Source: Parietaria judaica
Lineage: Eukaryota; Streptophyta; Magnoliopsida; Rosales; Urticaceae
Length of the DNA: 64,000 nucleotides
Direction of reading: 5' to 3'
NCBI GenBank assembly: GCA_954871525.1
Contig: OX940869.1
Location: 15,741,001-15,805,000 of the forward strand
Below, piece after piece: positions 11,144 to 21,091 of this stretch. A program made the position numbers and the translations under genes. Positions within the stretch are counted from its first letter, which is position 1; each line of letters opens with the position of its first letter. The notes beneath the pieces were generated by a model that worked only from the letters and a program-made list of their open reading frames with translations, had not been told where the DNA came from and did not search any database.

Positions 11144-11342
11144 CCAAGCATGTTTGGCCTAGTGGTAACTCCACTACACTTCCATACAAGAGGTCACAGG
11201 TTCAATTCTTATGGGACTCAAATAAGTGCCCCAATTTACATATGCAAACTTGACCAATAGTGTCACATATTCTTACACTGAATATATCTAGTAATGCGAT
11301 AGTGCATTGTAACCTTGGCCGATAGTACCTCATTAAAAAAAA
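11144..11342 (+). mobile_element. tRNA-derived SINE (about 199 bp)
   Basis: A perfect 18-bp duplication AAGTCTTACAACCTATTA sits at 11126-11143 and 11343-11360. Just inside the 5' end are pol III promoter-like words: TGGCCTAGTGG (A box) and GGTTCAATTCT (B box) about 40 bp later. The 3' end is CATT followed by an A run. Promoter boxes, A tail and a long direct repeat together define a SINE mobilised by LINE machinery. Confidence 0.88.
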
Positions 11343-11360
11343 AAGTCTTACAACCTATTA

Positions 11361-12318
11361 GATGGAAGTCAAGCAATACAACTTAATAAAAAGTCCCTAA
11401 AACATTTTTAAAACATAACTAGATTATCTAATAAACATATATAAAATATAAGTAATGTTACGAGATATAACATATACACTACATGATTTTCTTGGTGGCA
11501 TAAGATAAACTATAACTAATGTTACGATCGAAGTTTTTAATATTTATTATATTGCTTTTCTAAAATTCCGTCAATCTCTTAAAACGATTTAACACAATTG
11601 TAAATGTTTGTTAACTCTTGGACACAAAAATAATTAAACATTTTTTACTTCAATAACAAGTTAATAGAGGTATTTATGTAAGAAATACCCCAATCGGATA
11701 TTGGATCCATCGGGCTTTCGGGTTTTGACCGACTACATTGTTTTGGTAACGGGCTCAAAAACCCATTAAATTATTCTTTACTGTGGGCTATTTATACCCA
11801 CTTTAAGCTCATAATTAAATAACCCAAAATCAAATACACAGAGAGAAAACTCGCCTACCCCCTAGCTCAAGAGCTCGCGACTTTTCTCCTCCCCATTCTT
11901 CGTTGGTATGTCGTCCAAACACTGAGGAGGATCTATCATGTCCGATAAACTGTTTTTCGGTCATTAGACGTTCCCGCAGCGACGTGGTGGACAATATAGA
12001 GGCACGACATTTGACATGTTCGATCCGGCATCACGAAGAACATTCGGCCACATGGAAAACGAGGAGCTTTGCAACGATTTCGGTACAGTCGAGAAAAGTA
12101 CCAAAAGTATGATAACGTGTCTAAACGATTCTCTTAATTTTCAAAGTTCGTCTAAATCGACGTTTCGATGATATCCCGTGATTTCCGCCTCGCGATTGAG
12201 AAAAAGTCATTGAAAAACTCAACAATTTATGCTGCTATTTATCCTAATTTTTTATAAGCGGTTTATGTGGGGTAATAAATTGGGAAGAATAAAAAATCAT
12301 TGCCCATTTAATTTGATA
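11361..12318. other. Spacer, possible LTR-like fragment
   Basis: AT-rich to 11680. From about 11690 to 12190 the base composition rises and a TATTTATA word (11789) is followed by a CT-rich, leader-like stretch. That arrangement could be the remains of an LTR or of a gene 5' end, but I found no ends, duplication or convincing protein. Confidence 0.3.
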
Positions 12319-12327
12319 TAATTTCTT

Positions 12328-13318
12328 GGGTAAACTGTGGCTAATGTACCCAATGTTTGATTTTCTGCGGATTATGTACACAATGTTTATTTTCGGCGGC
12401 TAATGTACCCAATGTTTGATCCGTTAGATATTTTCGTGTTTTCCGTCAGTTGACCGTTAGAGATGATTCCTCCTCTATAGGTACACTTTTCGTATTTTTG
12501 ACATAACTCACTCATATTTTGTCCAAATTTTATGCACGACATATGGTTGGAAAGATAAAAGATAGATCTACAACTTTGTAATTTTAAGTTTTGTAAAAAT
12601 AGGTTTTGAAAAATATGAAATTTTAATTACAACGTAAAACTGGACATTAGTTTAATCCAAAATATTTGTTTAGAGCAAATTTTAATATACTTAATGATTT
12701 TTTATGATGAAATGTAAAACTAAAAAGTTGTAGATAAATGTTTTATCTTTCCAACGGGTGTTTATTTATAAATTTTGGACAAAAAATGAGTGAGTTATGC
12801 CAAAAATAGGAAAGATTATTTTACATCACATATTTCATATTTTTGGCATAACTCACACATTTTTTGTCACAAATTTATAAATAAACACCCGTTAGAAAGA
12901 TAAAAAACTTATCTATAACTTTTTAGTTTTACGTTACATCATAAAAAGTCATTAAGTATATTAAAATTTTCTCGAATCAAATATTTTGAATTAAACTAAT
13001 CTCCAATTTTACATTGTATTTGAAATTTCGTATTTTTCTAAAACTTATTTTACAAAACTTAAAACACCAAAGTTGTAGATCTATCTCTTATCTTTCCAAC
13101 CATATGTCGTGCATAAAATTTGGACAAAAAATGAGTGAGTTATGTCAAAAATACGAAAAGTGTACCTATAGAGGAGGAATCATCTCTAACGGTCAACTGA
13201 CGGAAAACACGAAAATATCTAACGGATCAAACATTGGGTACATTAGCCGCCGAAAATAAACATTGTGTACATAATCCGCAGAAAATCAAACATTGGGTAC
13301 ATTAGCCGCAATTTACCC
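12328..13318. mobile_element. 991-bp foldback, Mutator-type element
   Basis: Starts GGGTAAACTGTGGCTAA and ends with its near complement. Flanks are identical 9-bp duplications TAATTTCTT (12319-12327 and 13319-13327). Nearly the whole element is one inverted repeat: arms of about 480 bp meet near 12825, so a transcript would form a very long hairpin. There is no coding sequence. A relative lies at 60854-61757, and the end sequence is shared with 39624-41029. Confidence 0.88.
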
Positions 13319-13327
13319 TAATTTCTT

Positions 13328-14738
13328 TAACAATTTTGAATAAAGTTATAAAGTAGAGGGGCGCATGTGCCAAGGGACCAAATAATTGTGGTGGATGAAG
13401 TAAATTTATAAATTTGGGGTCCTTTTTTTGGGATGCTAGAACTTAAAAGAACATCATCCATCAACGAAGTGGGAAAAAGAATCGGACACTTTGGTCCCTC
13501 AAAATTTCTTTCTTTTCTCAGTTTGGTACCATGATTGTCGTCCAATTTGACTACACTTTGATCACTTTCTTTTTCATGTCATTTCTACGCTCTCACTTTA
13601 TTACTGTTATGATCAAACTTACTTTTATGTTTTATCTACGTCATGGTTGGGCAATTTTAAGTTTTTTGTCTTCTTTATCTCTCTTTTTTTTTTTTTTTTG
13701 AGGGATTGTCTTCTTTATCTCTATTGCAGTTTTATTTTATTAATTAAGTGTTTATAAAAAAATTAGGAATTATATTTTGCTAAAAGAAAAGTATTCTTGG
13801 GCATAGCTTATTTTGTATTATTGTCTTTGTATGATTTATTACTTCGTAAAATTATCATCTCACATTGTAACCTCCAACTTCATACGAAAGTTTTATCTTT
13901 ATATTTTTGTCTTTATTTGTCACGACAAAGATACAATGTGAAGAATATATTTCGATTACACGAGAAAAAAAAATATTAAAGGTGCAATAAAATTGTTTAC
14001 AATATCTTTTTAAAAAAATGTTTACTATATGAAAGATTACATTAAGATACAAATATACCAAGGCAAGTGCCTATAAATAGTAGTCCTTTATCTAAATTAC
14101 CGATTATTATCTCATAGTTCATATATATAGTGAGGATGAGTGATTCCAATTATATGGTCCTAGGATATGTAAATTACCAAGTCCTATTCCTTGGACAATG
14201 AATGTAAACGACATGTTGAAACCGAGCGCATTACTATATAGTCCTATAATTGCAAGATTTAGCATGTTTGAAACACTAGTCATTATCAAACACATTGCCA
14301 TCATATTCCACTATGTTTACAAGGTTGATCAAGAGAAGCCTTCTCTATGAACATCTTCTTTTTCTTTTTTTAATTTCAAATTTCAAAACATAAACAACAA
14401 AAGAAAGGGGGTGTGGGAATCATGTAGACCTTTCTACTGGGAACTTTGAATAGCTTAATTTAAGGAGATCTTTATCTGAATGGATTGTCTTTTAAAAGCT
14501 TTGAATTCTTGGTGGATTCTGACATAACGGGGACAAGAAATACACACTTATGAAAACATTTAGTTGGGTTTGTACTTATCGGTGCTATCTGGAGTCGGAC
14601 ATGAAAATCGACACATTATACGTATCATGCGAATAAGGTACGAACATGCCAAAACGATGAGACATAATTAGATATGAATCATATGATCAAAGAACAAATT
14701 TTTTTATACAATTAAATGTATATTATTAAGTAGGCCAG
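13328..14738. other. AT-rich spacer, nothing recognised
   Basis: Very AT-rich, with a T run at 13685-13700. No coding region, RNA gene or element end seen. Confidence 0.5.
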
Positions 14739-14743
14739 CCATA

Positions 14744-15599
14744 TGTTAAGGTCGGATTTGGTCAAATTCATCCTCAACACAACTCGTGTCGTTTTGCCCA
14801 CAAACGACATGAAAGGGGGCGAGGGAGTTCAACCCCGAGGGGGATTATCCCCGACGAGGACGATCCCCAAGGGAGTTCAGCCCCGAGGGGGATTATCCCC
14901 GACGAGGATAATCTCCGAGGAAGCTCATCACCCGAGGGAATTATCTTCGACGAGGATAATCTCCGAGGAAGCTCTACCGCGAGGGGGATTATTCCCGAGG
15001 AGGTTTGATCGCGAGGAAGCACAGCCACACAAAAGCAAGTTGCGAAGAAGTGTCCCGTCACACTCGACGAGGGATTTCGTCATGACGATTATGCAGAGCC
15101 CGATGACAGCCGAAGGGACGTGCATTAATGAAGCTCACCTACCCACTCGATAAAAGGTGTCTGCGCCGGGGCTTGCAAGGCCCGATGACGGCTGAAGGGA
15201 CGTGCATTAATGAAGCTCACCTACCCACTCGATAAAAGGTGTCTGCGCCGGGGCTTGCAAGGCCCGATGACGGCTGAAGGGACGCGCATTTAATGAAGCT
15301 CACCTACCCAAAATGACAGTCTGCTCGGAAGCGACGTAAAGCAGAAATCCGCCATGCCTTCCATCGAATCACTCTGGGAGGCGAATGATTAAAAAGGGAA
15401 AAGGCGGGAAAAATGCTAGGGGGCATAATGTAAATTATAAACTCTATAAAAGGGCAAGATAAGCCTCATCTTGGGGGGGGGGGGGGGGGGGGTTTCGGAA
15501 ATTATAATAAAACATAGATATTCATCATTTGTTGTTATTTATTTGTCATTTGATGATGTCTTTGTGACTGGAAAAGGGTGGTGAAAAACCCCCTCTACA
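14744..15599 (+). mobile_element. Solo LTR of a Tat-related Ty3/gypsy family
   Basis: Begins TGTTAAGGTC and ends CCCTCTACA, flanked by the 5-bp duplication CCATA (14739-14743 and 15600-15604). The same ends and the inner words 'gatttggtcaaat', 'acaaacgac' and 'ctttgtgactg' occur, in the reverse orientation, in the LTRs of the full-length element at 19836-32872. Only one LTR is present with a duplication on both sides, so this is a solo LTR left by recombination between two LTRs. It has a TATA-like CTATAAAAGGG at 15443, a 20-G run at 15473-15492 and internal tandem repeats absent from the larger element's LTRs. Confidence 0.88.
15098..15309 (+). repeat. 82-bp tandem repeat inside the solo LTR
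   Basis: Units start at 15098, 15180 and 15262 (about 2.6 copies), each opening GCCCGATGAC. Units one and two are nearly identical. A second short array of CCGAGGGGGATTATCCCCGA-type words of about 45 bp lies at 14820-15000. Confidence 0.88.
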
Positions 15600-15604
15600 C
15601 CATA

Positions 15605-16971
15605 TATGTCAAATTTATATATATTTTTTTAAGAATGACATGATTATCAACTAAACGGGTTAAATAAATCACATGATTATCATGGCTAATAAATGAGGTG
15701 AGTTGGAGTCGATCTCATCTTCAAAACACCATTAAAAAAAAAAAAAAAAGGGCAATTTTATATTCTTGTAAAATTAATAAAAATTGATCTAAATAAGACA
15801 CGACGTACTAATTTTTAGTAATTAATAATTGTGAGACGGTCTCTTTTAAATCATATCAATGTTATTTCTAATTACAATATTGCGGAAGGGGTAGAGGAGT
15901 CACGTCACATGTGATGTGAGCATATATATGTCTAGTTGATTATTATCAGAAGAAAATAAAAAGTTCTAAGCTAGTTTGTTCTTCTTTAAATTCAAACCCT
16001 TCAAATACAACAACTATTAGAACAAGACCAAATTATCTCCCACTGATTTTGAACTCTTCTTGTTTGACTGTTTCATGTTCCAGCATATAAACCCCACAGA
16101 AGATATAGATAATATCTTTTCTTTTCATGTCTAAAAAATTGCAAAAATATATATTAATTACTTAATTATAAGTGGGTGTGTTTTTCTTCAGGAGTTAATA
16201 GAAATTGAGATCTATTACTACCCTTCTGAAACTATATAATTATCAGTTGTCCTGTTAGATTTGCTTATTTGATTAAATTACAAAATGATAAATACAATAA
16301 ATTAATATAAGTAATTATAGGCTTGGAAGTATTCATAGACCATATACTATATATATATTAGTCCATTATAGTATTAGTAATGTCTCAAAGTTTAGGCAAA
16401 TCTTGTGTACTCTTCACTTCTAGTCTAATTTATTTGGATTCATCACATCTAAGCGAATCCCAGTTAAGATTCTAAAGGATGCTTAAAGAAGTGATGACAA
16501 AAAAATATATATATATATTAAAGAGTTTTTGCTTGCTTTCACTTAGCTCTATGTTCTTTTTTGGTTTTTATTTGTAAAATCTTTTAATTTTTGTTTATAT
16601 TAATTATTAAGAGTTTTATTGTGCGATTCATGAATATCAATCTCGGGATTCGATTCCTCTCTCTAAGATTTTGGACTTTCATCTTTCATTAAAAAAAAAT
16701 TACTTGATGGGAGCGAAAGCGTTGCAAAATTGCCTCACCACCACACATAATCGAGACCCGGCCGAAAAAAAAAAAAAAAATCCTAGTAAAATTTGGACTA
16801 TATGTTATTATGTAATTTGTCTTTAAAAAAAACAATTTCAAAAATTGTTAGAAATACTTGCAATTTATCTTTTCATAACCGAGACAATTGAGTTTCAACA
16901 CAATAGCAATAGTAATAAAAAGTGCTTCTTTGAGACCACAGCCCGCTTTGGTTTCTGAAAGCCTGGTCCAG

Positions 16972-17013
<42 letters not shown>

Positions 17014-17247
17014 CGGTTTCACAACGAGAATAAAAAACATGTTATACTAACCCTTTTTCTTTGGCTAATCATAAATAGAAATATGGGTTAAGTAATTTGT
17101 TACATTAAATGCAAACGAGGGTACACTTGTAATTCTATTTCAGTCAGCAAAGGTAAATAATATTATTATTATATACCTACAAATATTCTCTTCAGAGAGT
17201 AAAAAACCAAACGACATTATTTCATACTTCATGTACAAACTACTAGT
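15605..17247. other. AT-rich spacer with retroposon-like tails
   Basis: No gene found. Near 16640 a B-box-like GGGATTCGATTCC is followed 60 bp later by an A tract, and near 16740-16780 a second B-box-like word (ATCGAGACCC) is followed by a 16-A tract; these may be short SINE relics. A 35-A run lies at 16976-17010, possibly the tail of a retroposed copy. None could be bounded. Confidence 0.4.
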
Positions 17248-17255
17248 ACTACTAC

Positions 17256-17967
17256 TAGGGGTGCAAATAAAACCCGAAAACCGGGTAAAAACCCGAATCC
17301 GAATCCGTATCCGAATCTAAAACCCGAATCCGAATCCGAATCCGGAATTCGGATCCGGGTACCCGGTACCCGGTTTAAAACCGGGTTCGGGTACCGGGTA
17401 GTGCAATCTTAAAAACCGGGTACCCGGTACCCGGTTTAATACCCGATTTATTTAATTTTTAATTTTTTTAAAAAATAATTTAGGGTTAGGGCTCGACACT
17501 CATCTCTCATTTTCATTTCTAATTTTAGGGTTTTATTAAAATATTTTTTTAATTTTTGATGTGCGGACGGTGAAATTATTATGGAAAGCCGGAGGAACTC
17601 GAAGTGATTTATCATATGTTTTTTTAATGTATTTTAAATTTTAGACAATGGATGCATGTTTTTTTTTATGTACGAGACATGTATAATGTTTATTTTGAGA
17701 TAATTTAGTTTTTCTATTAAAAAAAAATAAAACGGATCCGGGTAAAAACCCGGATCCGGTTGAAAATCCGAACTTGGTTTCCAAACCGGGTACCGGGTAC
17801 TAAAACCGGGTACCAATTTTCAACTACCCGGAAATTCGGGTACCCGGAATTCGGGTACCCGGATTTCGGGTACCGGGTACCGGGTAGTAAATTTCAACTA
17901 CCCGGAAACCGGGTCCGGGTACCGGGTACTTCAAAAAAACCGGGTACCCGACCCGGTTTCACCCCTA
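17256..17967. mobile_element. hAT-like non-autonomous element rich in CCGGGTACC palindromes (712 bp)
   Basis: Ends are TAGGGGTGCAAAT and GTTTCACCCCTA. Both flanks read ACTACTAC (17248-17255 and 17968-17975), matching the 8-bp duplication of hAT elements, although the site itself is a CTA trinucleotide repeat, so the match could be partly by chance. The subterminal 200 bp on each side are packed with ACCCGG, GGTACC and CCGAATCCG words in both orientations. The centre is AT-rich and non-coding. Confidence 0.7.
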
Positions 17968-18109
17968 ACTACTACTACTACAAAGTACTATTTTGTACCC
18001 CATTATTAATAAATTAATTAATAAAGTAAATCAAAATTCAACACGCATATAGTGCGTTTATGTACGGAAATTTAAGGGTAATAGAGGCAAAGTACTTTGA
18101 ACTGAAGTT

Positions 18110-18400
18110 GGAGCTGCACAGAAACGTCGTGAGTCTGGTTCGCGACGCTTCGCGACGTCTTCTCGTGGTTTGCGACGCATCGCGATTTTGCAGCAAAAGT
18201 CGCGATTAGTCGCGACTAGCTTCAACCGTCGCGATTTCCGTCCACCTCGGCCTCTCTCTCTCTCTCCGAATCTCTCCCTCTCTCTCTCTCTCTCTCTCAT
18301 CGCGAACCATCGCGAGCTCGCCGGTCACGATGCATCGCGACTTGTCTTCCGGCGATTTCCGGCGACCAAGCCGCGACGGGTCGCGACGTCGCCATGCACA
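18110..18400. repeat. Cluster of TCGCGA palindromes
   Basis: About ten TCGCGA hexamers within 270 bp, mostly as TCGCGAC or ATCGCGA, interrupted by a CT-rich block (18253-18300). This CpG density is striking in surrounding AT-rich DNA. The plus frame is open here (94 residues, mostly Arg and Ser) but matches no family I know, so I do not call a gene. Confidence 0.6.
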
Positions 18401-18439
18401 ACACTAACTGAAGTACAAAAAATTTCACGGCATATTTAT

Positions 18440-18652
18440 AATCTATCTCATTGAGGTAAAACTACCAAAGTAACTTTTTCGTATCACTGTTAGTTTCAAG
18501 TGACTTCTGTTATGACTCATTCGTTGGGAGCCACTTGAAACTTACAATGAGACGTATGTAAATGAGGCACTCATTTGAGTCCCATAAAGTTTGAACCCAT
18601 GACCTCTTGAATAGAGGTGTAGTGGAGTTACCACTATGCCAAACTTGCTTAG
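18440..18652 (-). mobile_element. Degraded SINE of the same type as 11144-11342
   Basis: On the minus strand, AGTTTGGCATAGTGG (A-box region), AAGAGGTCATGGGTTCAAAC (B-box region) and GGGACTCAAATGAGTGCC match the SINE at 11144 in order and spacing. The 3' half diverges and no target duplication is clear, so the far end is approximate. Confidence 0.65.
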
Positions 18653-19425
18653 TTATTAAGAATATGCCTTAGAATTTTATATACTTCAAGATACTTTTGT
18701 CTATATTTAGTGAAAATTTAAATATACAAATTCATACATCTTTACCTTTTATATTATTATTAATTTATTATTATTTTATAGAGCATACATGTTTAACTTC
18801 AACGTGAGTTTGTCCTTGTCAATACTAGTTTCTGTGCAAAATGCCACTGCTCATTTGCTGCTAACTGATTAGTAATAAATAATATTTAATTTAATTCAAT
18901 ATTGTTTTATTAATCCAAATACAGCTGGCATATTCAGACTTAACTGGACACACACATATCGTTATCAGCTTCGCAAACACAAAGAAAAAATAGATAGAGT
19001 TTTTAGAAAAAACGCAAGGGAGAAGAATTGTGATTTTTTTTTTATTTTTTATAACTAAGTCCCAACCAATGAATATATATTAATATATTTTGAAAGCAAA
19101 ATCTTATAAAATTATTTAAAACTTACTTGAAACCCTTATCATTAAATTTTAGCGACAAAACATGTTACGATATACATTTCTTGCTTTGTAACAAAAATAA
19201 CATTTAATGCTAAGTTAGCATGCCAATTTTGGTGACGAAACTCCCCTGTAACTTTATTTTCAAACGTGAAACCTGCAAACAAGTGTAATGTGGCATGCCT
19301 ACAAGGCACTTAACGCCACTTTCCGTTACAATTCGAAAAATGTATAACGCTAAGGAATTTCGTCACTAAAATTTGATGTTACGAATTTTGTGCAAGTTTT
19401 AAACAACTTTAAGGATTTTGCCACC
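18653..19425. other. AT-rich spacer, nothing recognised
   Basis: No gene or bounded repeat. A stretch at 19190-19400 has several CGTTA and TAACG words, perhaps from an old element. Confidence 0.4.
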
Positions 19426-19828
19426 GGTATCTTCCAAAAATAAGCATTATCAATAAATTTTTTATTTTTTATTTCTTATTATCTAAGTTTTTTTAGGGTT
19501 TTTTTTTTTCTTTTCCCCAATATAAAACAACATTGATATACAAAAACTACAATGTAGCTGCCCACAAATTAAAGGGAAATGCCATTTTTTTTCTGGTTTA
19601 AATTTGATGTGAATAAATCAGAAATGGATGGTATCTTCCAAAAATAAGCATTATCAATAAATTTTTTATTTTTTATTTCTTATTATCTAAGTTTTTTTAG
19701 AGTTTTTTTTTTCCCCAATATAAAACAACATTGATATACAAAAACTACAATGTAGCTGCCCACAAATTAAAGGGAAATGCCATTTTTTTTTCTGGTTTAA
19801 ATATGATGTGAATAAATCAGAAATGGAT
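19426..19828. repeat. Two-copy tandem duplication, ~200 bp unit
   Basis: Copies 19426-19629 and 19630-19828 start GGTATCTTCCAAAAATAAGC and are almost identical apart from T- and C-run lengths. The Tat element is inserted just after the second copy. Confidence 0.88.
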
Positions 19829-19835
19829 TTGTCAT

Positions 19836-20525
19836 TGTAGAGGGCGATTTTTACCGCCGTGCAGTCACAAAGATAATCGAAATAATTAAATAATTATGGA
19901 CAATACGAATATCTCTGATTTATTATGATTCCGAGAGGACCCGGTTTCTTCCGTTTGATAGCTTGGACAATCAAAGATTACACACTCTAACCCCTGGGAG
20001 ATCGAGAATGCTATGAATAAGCAAACTCGAAGACTCAAGGATTTATTCTCTCAAACTCACGATAATAATGGATACTGAATACTCCCTCCTTTTATGCTAA
20101 GTTTACATTCGTATTTATAGGTTTGAAGGTCTTCTAGAATATTCCTCAAATCTTGCTAGGGTTTCCTTCTGAATCGCTATGATCGTAGTTGACCTTCCTT
20201 ATATTTCGTTGGATATCCCACGAAATCTTTAACCGAATAAGCCAATCTTCCCTTCTTTCTTGCGATCTCGAATGAGTTCCTCTTTTAACGCGATTAGGCT
20301 TTCCCGAAGAGCTTTTCCTCGATGAACTTCCCTTTTCGCGACGAGATGTTGGGCCGGCTTTATCGGATGCTGACTTCTCGTGGGCTTCGCTTGCTGGGCC
20401 TTAATTTCTTTATTCTTTCATGGGCTTAGGTTCTTCAAGCAATCCTCCTCTCGCTTTATGTCGTTTATTCCACAAACGACAAAGGGTGGTGTTAAGAAGA
20501 GATTTGACCAAATCTGACCTTAACA
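19836..20525 (-). repeat. 3' LTR of Tat element
   Basis: 690 bp, differing from the 5' LTR at three positions by eye. Confidence 0.93.
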
Positions 20526-20541
20526 GTTAGTCCCCTATTTT
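20526..20541 (-). other. Polypurine tract of Tat element
   Basis: Minus strand AAAATAGGGGACTAAC abuts the 3' LTR, the position of the plus-strand primer. It is purine-rich apart from a few pyrimidines next to the LTR. Confidence 0.6.
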
Positions 20542-20942
20542 ATCGAGTGTGAAACAGTTGATAAAATAAACCAAAATTACTCCCCGACAAGGTTTATATC
20601 CGATGAGGTTTTTCCCCGATGAAGTTATGCCTTCGAAGAGGACAATCCTCGAAGAGGTTTTTCCCTCGATGAGGGTTGTGTCCTTCGAGGACTCTTCCAC
20701 TTCTTGCATGCTCACTGATGGCCTCGAGTTCCCACGTAGTGCTGACTGGGCGCGATTCTCCAGGCTGTCAGATCTTGGAAATCGTCGTCAATCATTTCGC
20801 ATTAAATGCGGGGTTTTCTCGCACTCGAGTGCCTTCGGGCTTTGCAACGACTCTTTTGATCTTCACCGTTGGATGATTTCTCCCGCTTCGATCCTGGGCC
20901 ATTGGATCTAAATGTGCCTCTTCAAATTCGCAAGATTTCCTC

Positions 20943-20949
20943 TATAAAT
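20943..20949 (+). promoter_or_regulatory. TATA box of the antisense gene
   Basis: TATAAAT, about 145 bp upstream of the start codon at 21092 and followed by a CT-rich leader. It lies inside the element, beyond the 3' LTR, which suggests the gene has its own promoter. Confidence 0.55.
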
Positions 20950-21091
20950 TCAAACCTCGCCTTCGATTCAAACACTTTGTTTCAGACTTTTTCTCTAAAT
21001 TCTCTCTGCAATTTTCTTTCTCGACTCTCTTCTTCTCAAGAAAATCTTCAAACTTTCTTTTCGTTCACCCTCTTCTTTTCTGGTCAAGAAA

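Noticed and set aside
11190..11210. B-box-like GGTTCAATTCT considered as a tRNA gene
   Set aside because: No cloverleaf can be formed; it is the internal promoter of the SINE.
11903..12112. 69-codon frame after a TATA-like word
   Set aside because: No homology, no splice structure and low-complexity neighbours; I list only a spacer with a possible LTR-like fragment.
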